Shown: in pieces, positions 1 to 12,153 of the stretch
Numbering within the stretch: the first letter of the stretch is position 1
Layout: every line of letters begins with the position of its first letter
Assembly (NCBI GenBank): GCA_003008705.1
Contig: PDUO01000051.1
Location: 1,198 to 65,197 of the forward strand
Length of the DNA stretch: 64,000 bases
Reading direction: 5' to 3'
Source: Pezicula radicicola
Lineage: Eukaryota > Ascomycota > Leotiomycetes > Helotiales > Dermateaceae
Notes under the pieces: generated by a model
Seen by the model: only the letters and a program-made list of their open reading frames with translations
What the model was told of the DNA's origin: nothing
Database searches by the model: none
Made by a program: the position numbers and the translations under genes

Positions 1-3000
1 TATAATAATAATATTTATTTAATTAATTTTCTAATTATAGATTATAACTATAGTAAAGATAACTTTCTATATTATAGACTTAATAATATTAATAAAGGTT
101 TAATTAAAATTAATACTATATTACTACTTATAGTCTTTAATATACTAGTATACTTTATACTTAATAATCTTATCTTAGTTATTATACTTTATCTTAAATA
201 TCTAATAGTCTTTTAGAACTTTATTATAAACCTTAGACTTTTAAATAAGTATCTAGATCTTCTTATAGTTTAAACTAGCTAATTCTTACTTAATAATAAG
301 TCTTTATTATACTAATTTAATATATATAATAGCTTCTTTATATATCTATAGATCCTTAGAATTAAGTATTCTAGTAGTAAATACTATATAGAAAGTCTTA
401 AATATCTAGATTTACTTAAAGATAATAAGTACTTTAGTTTAATATTTATCTAGAGGTATTTTAGAAGGAGGTATTTCTATAGTAGTAGATATTTCTCTAG
501 TAGGTATTTCTATAGTAGTACTAGTATTTATACTAGTATTATTTTCCTTACTTTTACTTAGATACTCTATTACTTTTACTTATATATAAGTATATCTTCT
601 ACTATTATTATCTATCTATATATTTAGTTTAATATCTTTAACTAGTAGTACTTTTAACTTATTCTTAGATCTAATAGATTAACTATACTTTCTAAGAATA
701 GAAATAGATTATAAAGACTTATTATTATAGAGAGGTACTTTATAGACTTCTAGTAAAGATACTTTAGAATCTTTAAGATTATTAATTTCCTACTAAATTA
801 AATATTATTACTTATTAAGTTAGATATATTATTTTATATTCTTTTAGTTCTTTAGTTTATTAATATTATTATTTAGAATTAACTTTTATACTATAAACTT
901 AGAGAACTATTTATTAACTTACTAATCTTTATTATTACTATTATTATTATCTACCCCTTCTTTAAGATTATATAGTATAAAGGTACTAGTATTATTATTA
1001 GTTTTACTACTAGTAACCTCTATCTTAAAGTCTTCTTTATTAAAATAAATATTAGAATTATAAACTAGTTTATATCTAGTAACTCTAGAGATAACCTAGA
1101 TATAATAAATATAATAGTCTTTATAGTTAGTAAGAATACTAACTTTAGTATATTTATCTATCTTTATAGATTTAATTATATTTTCTAGAGGAATTCTTAT
1201 ATATACCTTATATTCTAATACCTATAGATAGGTAATAAATAGCTTATAATCTTTATTTAAATAAACTACTATTAGAAAGGCCTTATATAGGGTAATACCC
1301 TTAAGAGCTAATATAGTTATTTAATTAGTAATATAAATAACTATATATAAGATCTTATTTTATAAATACTTAGAGATATTATTATTAATTATAATAGTTT
1401 TTATATATTTAATTATAATTTAATTTATATATTCTCTAAGTCTTATTATAATAGAATTATATAGAGTAGAGATCTTATATATAAGACTCTTATTATTATA
1501 GAAGGTTTAAAATTTAATAATTCTAAACTTCTTACTACTATTAAACTAGTAGTCTTTAATTTATAACTTATATTACTTCTTTATCTTTAGATAATATATA
1601 TAAATAATATTTATAGTATCTCTTTTATTCTTATAAATAAAGGTATAATAGAGTTATAAAGCTTATTTAATAAAGATAATAACTTATTAATATTTATTAT
1701 ATATTAAGTACTTTAATTTAATAATATTAAGAGAGACTATTCTTCTAACTTTAATAAATTTTTAGATCTTTTATTAAATAATATTTAAAGATTTAAACTT
1801 CTTATAAGAATTATAAAGCTTTATCTAACTAAGATTATTATTATAAGTTATCTTAGTTTTATTAATACTAGTAACTATATATATTATATAATATACTATC
1901 TTAATACTAGTATATATAAAGTAGTAATATAAAAGCTTCTTAATTAATATAGATTCTTTATAAAGAACTAGGAATATAATATAAAAGTATTTAGTATCTA
2001 AGTTAAACTTTAGGTATAAGTTATTATTATACTAGATAATTTTATAATCTATTAAATAAACCTTATTATCCTTTATATAACCTCCTTTATAGTAGATTTT
2101 ATATTTAATAAAAAGATTAATTAAAAAGAAGAGAAAGTAATAGACTTTCTTTAGGTTTAGATATATAATAAAGTTATTTAATAATAGTATATTTATATTA
2201 ATAGTACTAATTCTAAATAGAACTACTAGACTATTTATAGTATTAACTAACTCTAAATTAGAGATTATTATATATATTATAAATTAGTTAAAATTAATAT
2301 AATAGTATTTATTATATCTAGTATTAAGAATCTAGTTATTTAGATCTTATTTCTATTTAATAAAAAGAGTTAATAAAGTAATAAGAGTAGATTTAAACTA
2401 TTAATAAGGAAAGTAGACTACTAGTAATATATTTATTAGTATATTACTATTATTATTATCTTTCTTCTTCTTCTTTTCCTTCTTCTTATTATACTTCTTA
2501 TACTTCTTATCTATCTTCTTTCCCTCTTCTAATATAGTCTTAGAGAAGGTATACTTATTAGTATAATACTTAACTATCTACTAGTAGTTATTATAGTACT
2601 TTATTTTATACTTTATTAGCTCTAAATATAATAACTAAGGCTTTAAGCTAGACTTCTCCTTTTTAAGCTTCTTCTTCTTAGGGTCTAGCTTATTACTATA
2701 GAAAGTAGATTTCTTACTAGTATCTTTTATATAAGCCTTATCTTTAATACTATTAATAAGACTATTAAGTATAAAAGTAAAACTATTAGTTAAATATATA
2801 GATTAATAATATTTAGTCTATATAGGAAAGACTTTATTTAAACTAATAATAAAGAGAATAATCTTAATCTTAGACTTATTAGAATAAATATTAATCTAGT
2901 AAGTTTTCTAGTTTATAAGCTTAAATATAATAATATATAAAGTAATATTATTATACTTCTTATATTTAATATTATAAAACTTAAGATAAATATTATACTT

Positions 3001-4165
3001 AAGTATAAAACTAGAGTCTTTATAGTACTTCTAGAGGGTTTCTTATATATCTAATATAGTCTTCTTATTATTAATAAGACTAGTTATATTTATATTAGAG
3101 ATATTGAATTTAATTCTTATAATAGCTCTATAGTCTTTAACTTATTAGTTCTTTTATCTAGTAAAAGCTATAATATCTATACTATTTTATAGAATCTCTA
3201 TAGAGAATATAACCTTATATCTAGACTTAATATAGTAGTATAGATTATTTAATATAAGTATTATTAGAATATCTTACTTCTATATAGTATAGTTAGATAC
3301 TCCTTTAAGTTTCTATACTAAAGCTAGTATTAATAAGATACTATTAGATAAAGTAGTATTAGCTATAATAATAGATCTAATAGATAGTACTAGTAGTATT
3401 AGTATAAATAATAATACTAGTACTTCTTTAGTAGATAGTATTATTAGTAATAGGGTTAGAGATAGAGATTCTAAGTTATTAATAATAGATAAATTAAATA
3501 ATTCTTTTTAATTAGAATTAGATATAAATAATAGATATCTTATTTAAAGATAACTAGAGGAATTAACTTATTCGAAGCTAATATTAGTTATTAACTTAAT
3601 TAAAGTTAGTTAAGTTCTTAGTATATAGACTCTATAATATAGTTCTAAGAAATATAATATAAAAGAAGAATCTTTTAATATAGATTTTTTCTATATAAAT
3701 TTAATATAAAAATTCCTTCTAAGTAGTAAAATATCTATATATACTAGTAAAATTATTTACTAGTATAATAGTAAATCTACTATATTAAACTTAAGGGCTC
3801 TTATAAATAAATATAAAGATAAATTAAACTTAAGGGTTTTATCTATTTAAAATAAATATTAATATACTTAATAACTATTACTATCTAGGTTTATAACTTA
3901 TTAAATATAGTTAATATTTATATAGAAGACTATTAAATAAGTAAATAATAAGTAATAGTAATATTTAATTATTATTATAATTATAAAGTTCTAGACTAAC
4001 TAAAAGATTAAAGAAGTAATTAAGTTAAGCTTAGTTACTAGTCTAGAAGAGGAATAGATTATCTATTCCTATAATAAGTTATATAAGATATTGAATAATA
4101 ATTTACTATTTAATAATAAATAATAGAGATATTATAACTTTAATAATTTATATATATTAGTCTTA

Positions 4166-4244
4166 TTTTATTCTTTATTTATTTCTTATATAATTTATAT
4201 ATCTNTTTTATTCTTTATTTATTTCTTATATAATTTATATATCT
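4166..4244 (+). repeat. 39-base perfect direct repeat around an N
   Basis: Bases 4166-4204 and 4206-4244 are identical and are separated only by the undetermined base at 4205. In a block where other repeat copies differ at many sites, a perfect duplication around an N points to an assembly join (a contig overlap collapsed into one N) rather than a biological repeat. Confidence 0.7.
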
Positions 4245-4529
4245 CTATACTCCTCTTTATATTATTTATAATATTATCTTTTAGTTTATTTTATTATATA
4301 ATTAGATACTAATATTTATAGTTCTATTATAATATAAATATAAGTAAAAAATAAATAAACTATAAATTAATATATACTCTAAATTAAAATATACTCTAAT
4401 ATACTAACTATAATAACTTATACTAAGTTAACTATTAGAAAGATAACTAGTAATAAAGGTTTATATAAATCCCTTTCTTATAAGATAACTTATACTAATA
4501 ACTTTAATATCTATTTAAATTAAAAGAAT

Positions 4530-6085
4530 TATTATTATAAGTTAAATATTATTACTTTTTATAAGATCTATTATTATTAGAAATCTATTAAATTTTTACT
4601 ATAAAAGTTACTCTTCTAGTAATTAGTTTATAAGATTATATATAATACTAAGTATAATCTTTAATTCTAGTCTTTTATATTAGATACTTTTTAAAAGACT
4701 ATTAAGATATATTTTATTTCTCTCTTTAAGGATACTAATCTTTATATTATCTATACTAAGTATATTATTATCTAGGTTTATTATTCTACCCTTATCTTAT
4801 ATTTTTATATTTTAATAATTTCTATAAAGTAAGAATATAAAGTTTACTCTTTAACTCTAAGAGTATTCTTAAATTAGTTTATTAATTACTCTTATAATAA
4901 CTCTCTAGCTTTAGTTACTATATACTAGATATAATAGATATATTATAATTAGTATTCTACTTTTTATATAATAGAATATAAATTATTATAGATAATAATA
5001 GATATTAATCTTTATAACTATAAGGAATAAATAATTCTTTAATTATCTAAGAATAAATCTCTAAAATATACTTATTTTATCTATTAAAAAGTAAACTTAA
5101 TATTTATTATAGTTTTAAATAAGTCCTCTAATAGATAATATAATATATATTTAAGTATTAAAAAAATAATTAACTTTTATATTACTATTAATCTTATTAT
5201 ATATTATATATTATAGTTTTAATAATATTATCTATAATAACTTATATTAATTAAACTATCTAGAAGTCTACTAGAGGAAAATAATATAATATAAACCTTA
5301 TTACTAAAGTTATCTAAAAAGCTCTACTCTTTATAAATAGTTTTAAAAAGATTATTAAATATAAGTTAAATACTATTACTCTTTATAAGATCTATTATTA
5401 TTAAAAGTCTATTAAACTTTTATTTTAAAAGTTACTCTTCTAGTAATTAGTTTATAAGATTATATATAATATTAAATATAATCTTTAATTCTAGTCTTTT
5501 ATAATAGATACTCTTTATAAGACTATTAAGATATATTTTATTTCTCTCTTTAAGACTATTAACCTTTATACTATCTATACTAAGTATATTATTATCTAGA
5601 TTTATTATTTTATTTTTATCTTATATTTTTATATTCTAATAATTTCTATAAGGTAAGAATATAAGACTTACTCTCTAACTCTAAGAGGGTTCTTAAATTA
5701 TTTATTAAATATACTTATAATAACTCTCTAACTTTAACTACTATATATTAATTAGATATAATAGATATAGAGTAGATATAATAGATATACTTTATTATTA
5801 ATTTAGAGACTTTATAATATAGGTATTCTATTATTTATATAATAAGATATAAATTATTATAAATAATAATAGATACTAATCCTTATAACTATAAGGAATA
5901 AATAGTTCTTTAGTTATTTAAGAATAAAATCTTTAAATTATATTTATTTTATCTATTAAAAAGTAAAAATAATATTTATTATAGTTCTAAATAGATCTTC
6001 TAATAGATAATTTATTATATATTTAAGTATTAAAAAAATAATTAATTTCTATATTACTACTAACCTTACTATATACTATATACTA
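4530..6085 (+). repeat. Decayed tandem direct repeat, about 0.7 kb unit
   Basis: Positions about 4530-5215 and 5354-6085 carry the same sequence in the same orientation. An example is the shared stretch beginning ATAAGATCTATTATTATT at 4561 and again near 5385. Spacing is about 824 bases at the left end and about 870 at the right, because the second copy has an extra segment near 5760-5830. Most differences I compared are C/T or G/A exchanges, as expected for two copies that diverged through RIP. Confidence 0.75.
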
Positions 6086-6328
6086 GGGTACTAAGTAGTT
6101 TATATAGTTATAACCTTAGAATAAATAAGTAAAAGAGTAATAACTATACTCTAACTATACTTTATATATTAATAAATATTATTTATATTTATATTTAATT
6201 ATTATCTAACTTAAATTAACTAAGATTTTNAATTTAATATATTATTATACTAAAATATATTTCTATAACTTAAGATTATATATTTTACTTAAATCTATCT
6301 AACCCTAAGTAGTATTCTTTAGTTATAA

Positions 6329-6703
6329 TACTCTAAGGGTTGTAATCCTGTTCCCGGGCTCCTCGACTACAACAGTGGCTCGATATACACCTGCGGAGTT
6401 GTCTATCCGGACGCCTGCACCTCTGCTCGCGAATGCCCAGTCTAGTAAGTACTAAAACTGAGGAGAATTCACACATCCTCAATTCTCTCAAATGAAACTA
6501 TTTTGTGTGTATTTTAGTTAGACGAATACTAATATAGTTATTTTCTTTTGAATAGTTGCCAAGAGACAAGCCCGGGTGGCTATAACTTCAATGCTCTGTT
6601 CTGGGAAACCAGCGACGGATGTGTTAATATAGATTTTGAGGGAGCTCTCGATTCCCACCACGGATATTGCTGCGGTGGAGTACCATGTGACCTTGCTGCT
6701 TAG
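6329..6703 (+). pseudogene. 3' fragment of a cysteine-rich protein gene
   Basis: Reading frame is open from 6329 to 6444. A canonical intron (GTAAGT at 6445, AG at 6554-6555) follows, and a second exon runs 6556-6703 to TAG. The two exons join in phase. The encoded tail has ten cysteines in about 85 residues, including GYCCGGVPC close to the end, which fits a small secreted cysteine-rich protein. No start codon or signal peptide is present: upstream the A+T block begins immediately and a stop lies at 6326. The 5' half has therefore been destroyed or replaced. I do not recognise the family. The chitinase downstream is also cysteine-rich, but I see no clear homology between them. Confidence 0.6.
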
Positions 6704-7786
6704 ATGGTTTAGCAGTGATGGAGAGACTTCGAGGTAAATTTACCTAGGGGGGATGGTCGATAGATAATATTAGCGGAGAAACTTTGGTGGGTTCTCAGGA
6801 CAATTGTTGTAAACTCCTACTGTTTAGGGCATACCATCGATCGTTAAAACATATCTTGCTTTTGTACAACTTGTTTCTCATGCTGTCTCTATGAAAATAG
6901 TTTACTGAAGATGGCGATCATCTCGGGCTACAAATAGTACTATTGGACTTATACTCAATGATTAACACAAATAAAAGAGTGATTAGACCTCAAACCCATC
7001 TTTAAATGTACCTTCCATTGTAAGTAGAGCCAGTCTGCTGGTGTAATCATGTGATGGCAATGGTGATAGAGGATAGAGATGATCTGGATGTACAGGTGAT
7101 TTTGGGATTTTGAAGCGAAAGCTATGTTAACATGGAAGTGGATTTTCTAGCGGAATTAGGTGATACGAGAGGTGTTCTCTTGTTGATTTACCTTCCTAAG
7201 TGTGTTCCATTGGATGTGATTTGCTGAAGGCGATATATGACCTATAATATAAATTATACCCGTCTACAGCATTTGACAAATAATAGAGGGATTGAATTTC
7301 GGGATCAAGGACTTTACCTTTCCTGTATAGCATAGATTTTCATACTATTATTGATAGGAACAGAAAAATATATCTTTGATTTTGAGTACAAGCGTATCGC
7401 CTTGACTGTATACTTCGTACGGACCTTTTGCAATGGAATTCAAAGGTCGGGAGATGTTAGAATTTGGTATTTCGGCATGCTCATCTCTAAAGCCTTAAAT
7501 GTGTTAGGTAACTTGCTTCTTGGTATGATTTTGCAAGAGTAAAGACTCTGGCAGTATGGGGAGGGCCCAATGACAAACTTCCAGAGTAAAAGGTTGTTGT
7601 ATTGAAGTTCATGAAAACCAAGGAAAGTGCATAAGTGCCGTTTGTCATGTGATAGCTATTGTTTAATATACTAGCGATGTAAATCTCAGAATAAACAATC
7701 TCTTGAAAGGAAACTCTTCCAGACCGTCTGTATATATTTACTCTCATCCATCATTGCTCAGAAATGAAGAATTTTGGCAAATTCTG
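6704..7786. other. Intergenic, no gene seen
   Basis: Normal-composition DNA between the cysteine-rich fragment and the chitinase stop codon. Open stretches at 7351-7542 (plus) and 7487-7747 (minus) have no start context, no family resemblance and no splice partners. The minus one probably overlaps the chitinase 3' untranslated region. Confidence 0.6.
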
Positions 7787-10700
7787 TTATGTTTCCGGAT
7801 CGAGATCTCCCTCTTGAACAAAGTCCGCAAATGGAACCCCCCCAGCCAGGGCAGGTAATCGGTTAGGTCGCTCTCGTGGAGGTTCTTCATTTACGAAGTC
7901 CGGATGCCATGTATACTCTGCCCTTTCCCCAATATCATTATATACCTGACTGAACATCGTAGGGGAGAGAACACCATCAATGACTAGTCGCCAGCCAAAG
8001 GTTCGCAGTAGCATTTCCAGTCCCTGCACCTGCACCTGATTGCCGGGTATGGCAGCTTGTTGCGTAAGTTCAGGATACCACAAAAGTTGCAAATCATCGT
8101 CACAATTGAGTAAATCTGTACGGAAATTCAATTGGGCTTGATCGTTGCCATTCACTCGGTAATCTAGGGTATCATGGTCGTAACGCATGTATTGGCCATG
8201 GAAGACCGAGACGTGAGAGAATCCAACGTAAATGTTACCATTCTGGCGGAGGAAGACCTGGTCACCTAAGTGCGAAGTTGGCGATGGCATATGGAAGTGG
8301 AAAACCACGAAATGATCCTCAGAAGAAGACTGATAATTCTGGACAAGGTTGTCTCGTGAAAGACCCGTGAGGTATGCAACTGTTATTTATTACTGTTAGT
8401 CTGAAGAGCTTTTAAGTAAATATAGTGATCGATCATACCTTCCAATACAACATCTTGGTTTCCATTTTGAAGCTGAACTAATCGTTGATATTCTTGACGA
8501 AGACCACCAGCAATCACCCCGTTAAGGATCGTGGAAATCGAAGGTTCGCCGAATTCTGTTTCATCTATATCATATGATTCGATGGTCCTCTTTGCAAGGA
8601 GGCTAGACAACGGCTTATCAATATAGTGGCTCAGATTACTGTCATAGCTGCTGACTGAGAACTCTAGCCTCTTGTCTAAAGAGGATATCGGAACTTGACA
8701 AAGATCTGTTGATGCTGTTACATAGCGCGAGATCAAAAATATAGCATTTGCACCTTCACAGACTAGAATTTCGAGAAGGTGGAGGATATCAGCAAGCGGG
8801 AAGAGCGCAAACCATTTCCGAACCTGAATGGCGGTTAAGCCCCAAGCGGTGCCAACGATAGCTGTCCAAGCACTGAGCTTCTGAGATTGCGCATATGTTA
8901 AGGGTCCCACAATCGAAAAGATGGCAGCAAGCTCTGGAATGAAGGCTCCGGGCAGAGTCGCTTGAGTGACACGGCGCTCTAACTGCTTCTCGCTGCTATT
9001 GTAATCATCATTACCATCGTCGAACCGCTTCGAATATTGTCTATTTGCCAAAGGACAGACAGGGTTTTCCACAAAATTTGTTAATTGGGTCTTGAAGAGC
9101 TCGAGATCAGCGGAATCTGTGGTTGGAGCATCGCAGCAATAGGCTCTTGAGCCACTCTTCAAGCATGGATCCGAAGCGACAAGCTGTTTCCCTGCCGGAC
9201 ACTGCCCATTGCAGTTCCAAGGGCCTTTGTACGTAACATACCACTCACAACCGGTAAACGGCGCTGGCTGATCACAACAGAAGTTTTTGTCCCCAGAGGT
9301 GCAGGGAACTCCCCCATTTCCCGTGTTATCGTAGGTCAAGGACGTGCGGCCATTAGCACAAACTGGTAGACTGACTCCAGTGGGACAATCGGGACCTCCA
9401 CCTTCCCAGTCACAAGTAGTGCGTGCGGCCAGGGACGCAGGCGCTGTACAGCACATGACTCCAGCGCCGGTATAGCATGTGCCCCATTGTCTCCCAATTA
9501 GCACAGATCCCGTAGAGCAAGATGCTCCACAATTGACCCCATCACCCCAGTCTATGGTACATGTGGGCTGATTGGCAGTGGGACAGCAGTATGAGCGGTG
9601 ATAAGGGTAGCAAAGATCGTACCCGAAGATGCCATAGCCATCATTTGCGACAGCACTATATCCATTGGGGCAAGGCTGAGCACAGTCAGACCAAGAGCAC
9701 AATGAGAATGGATCCGTAATTATGGCAATCCCAACTGATGCCTTGAGGCCCTGTCCCGTTGAAGTAGAAAGTGCTGCAGCCGCCGTACCAGACCCGTCGT
9801 CTAAACTAACAGCCCAGACCATGGTGCCGCCTAAGCAGTGCGAGTTGGCATAGTCCATCTTGATCTTAAAGGTATCCGCATCATCATAGGAAACCCATTG
9901 ATCGGTATTCCACACCAACTGCTTCACGCCAGCGGCTTGGTCCAAGGTAGGCGTTGCCCCGGTAGATGCAATGATGGCGTTGATCTCGGCACTAGATAAC
10001 GTACCCGAATTAGCTGTACAAGGTCCTGGGTCTCCACCGGAAGAGAAGGTGCATCCCGGAGAAGTACATGATGGATCAGCGAGAGTAAAACTGCGACCGT
10101 AAAATCCGAGACCGAGGACTACTTTGGAAGGGTCGATATTGTTTCTCCACAGAAGCTGAAATGATTGATCAATTTCGGTGAGATTAGTATGAGCATTGAT
10201 GATGGCCCCAATGTATTTGTCGGATGAATCCCATGTGCCATGGAGATCGTATTCCATCATGTTGAACCAATCAACAACGCTCTCGAGGTTCACAATGTCA
10301 AAGTGTTGCAAATACCAATATGAGGAGGGCATTGTAATCGTGAGGCCATAGTTGTGCCCGGCACTAGAAAAGGCAGAGCGGAGATTCTGGAGAAAGGTTG
10401 GGTAATTTGTATAGTCCTCGGGCCGACCGCTACGGTCATCTGCACCTGGATACTCCCTACTAATGTGTTAGAAAGCCACGCCGATTCTTCTCATGGTGAA
10501 ACTTACCAATCTATATCAACACCATCAAAGCCATAATTCTCCATGAAGTTTATAAGCGAGCGAGAAAATTTGGCTTGATTTTCAACCGAGCCGGCCAAGT
10601 CTGAAAAGGTAGTGGCCGTAGGTTGATCAGGATCATTCATTGACCAACCGCCAATTGAAATCCAAACCTCGAGACCAGGATTGTTCGATTTCAAGGCGGT

Positions 10701-11246
10701 GATCCTCGAGTAAAGAGGGACGTCGCTGGCATCCATAGGAGCAACCGCAAAGCTAATAGGATCAATCATAGCGAATGCGAAGTTGAGATGTGTATACGCA
10801 GCGGTTGGGATTTGCTCTGGCCACATCACATCGCAGGGTCTTCCAATGGCCCATCCTTCATAGTAACCAATAGTCCGCTTCGTTGCTGATGTGCCCGAGC
10901 AAGAAGGCTGGGCGACGGTGCTGTTGCCACAAAATTCCTCTGTCGTCCCGCAAAAGCCAAATCGACTGCAGCATACGTTCAATGGACATGTCTCTGCCGT
11001 CGACCAGTCGGGTCCCCAGCCTGGATCACACTCTCCTTTCTGATCGCAGGTTCCTACACAGGTATCACCGCAGAAGTCGGGTCCAAGCCCACAGATTCCA
11101 AATTCGCCACAGCAACCAACGGCACATGGATTAGTAGCACTGCAGAGATCATCAGTCTGGGCAATAGCAAACCCAAGACCTCCAAGGCCAACTGTTAAGA
11201 GGTAAAAAAGACGGAGACTCCACATATTGACGAAGAGCAAAAGCAT
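7787..11246 (-). CDS. Secreted GH18 chitinase with chitin-binding domains (subgroup C type)
   Basis: Three exons, 11246-10507, 10456-8439 and 8379-7787, with canonical introns (GTAAGT..TAG; GTATGA..ACTAAC..CAG). Lengths close in frame to 1116 residues. Order: signal peptide (about 1-29), two hevein-like chitin-binding type 1 modules (about 33-115, CGEFGICG and CSRFGFCG), then a GH18 barrel from about 124 to 465. The catalytic motif DGVDIDWE is complete, its W codon split by intron 1; SIGGWS is also present. A long cysteine-rich region follows (about 490-700, motifs such as DWGDGVNCGASC), then a helical C-terminal part. It should hydrolyse beta-1,4-linked GlcNAc polymers outside the cell. Known context: fungal subgroup C chitinases, architecturally like the yeast killer toxin alpha subunit, often sit beside LysM proteins, as here. 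The start could also be the second Met, seven residues on. No lesion seen. Confidence 0.9.
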
Positions 11247-12153
11247 AAAGAGAATGAGCTAGAGAAAATAGTGATGATTCCTAGTAATGGCCGATACCAT
11301 TTGGTCTATCTTAAGGGACTAATTCAATCTTCACTACCACTCACAAAGTCTGGTTAAATGATCCCAGAACTATTTCGAAAGAATTGCTGAGATGGAGTAT
11401 TGAACATGCTCCTTTCGGATATGCTACTCAATCCACTCTCTCACGCCAGCCCAATTATTTTGTCATGCTGCTGCAAGTCAACGGTTCATCCTCATACGAG
11501 TGTACATTTCGAGCTCTAAGCGAGCGACAGCGTAATGCCGGATTCCGGACGCAGACCAGTAGTAGTGCTTATGCGGTCATTCAAACCCTAGCAATATTGA
11601 ACAGATGATGCTGACACATCTGGCGGGTATCTGTCAGCAGACTTAGTTCAGCGAAGAGCAGATGTGACCTTCCAATATTTTGTCTTACTCCGCAGCAACC
11701 CTCGGAAGGGCCCGCCGCTAATATTGTAGTGCTTATTATTCCATGCTAGACAGTGATTAATTAGACGTCACCCGAGATGTTCACTGCGAGTAAGACGATT
11801 ATTAAGGTTGGTATAAGCCCGTTCCTGGATTAAAATTCCCGAAAAGCTTATGGTCTGCTGACGGAATCAATATCCTACTAACGTAAGCTTATTTTCACGA
11901 CCACCTACTCAGGTAACCGAGCTCCGAGAATGCTTCCCACCCTTCTTGAGCTACTCTTTCACACAGTACACTTCAGCGACGTCATATAATGTGTAGTTTT
12001 GATTTGTGCGAGTTTGGTTGCTTAGACAGTTTCACATCTTGTTGACTTATATTACTTATTAGTTCGTCTCTAAATACCGCCCGCAGATCGCACCAGCTCT
12101 CCTTTTGACTTCGCTTATTATTCGTCCTTGGTTGGCATCTTCCCGAAGTGAAA
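11247..12153. promoter_or_regulatory. Shared divergent promoter of chitinase and LysM gene
   Basis: The 907 bases lie between two outward-pointing ATG codons (11246 minus, 12154 plus). Both neighbours encode secreted chitin-binding proteins, so a bidirectional, co-regulated promoter is a reasonable inference. I could not identify a specific activator site or a clear TATA element by eye. An open stretch at 11384-11608 has no coding character. Confidence 0.5.

Larger units (their letters stand above)
1..6335. repeat. A+T-only block, RIP-like, no genes
   Basis: More than 6 kb composed almost only of A and T, with stops in every frame and no recognisable coding segment. G and C survive mainly in short TAG/CTA, AGTA/TACT and CCTT contexts. 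This is the composition expected where repeated DNA of an ascomycete has been mutated by RIP (C to T, favouring CpA). Single undetermined bases stand at 4205 and 6230. The original element cannot be named; internal direct repeats (listed separately) suggest transposon-derived DNA. The block stops abruptly near 6335, where normal composition resumes inside a gene fragment. Confidence 0.85.

Noticed and set aside
7351..7747. Two overlapping open stretches downstream of the chitinase
   Set aside because: No start context, domain or splice partner; one overlaps the probable 3' untranslated region.
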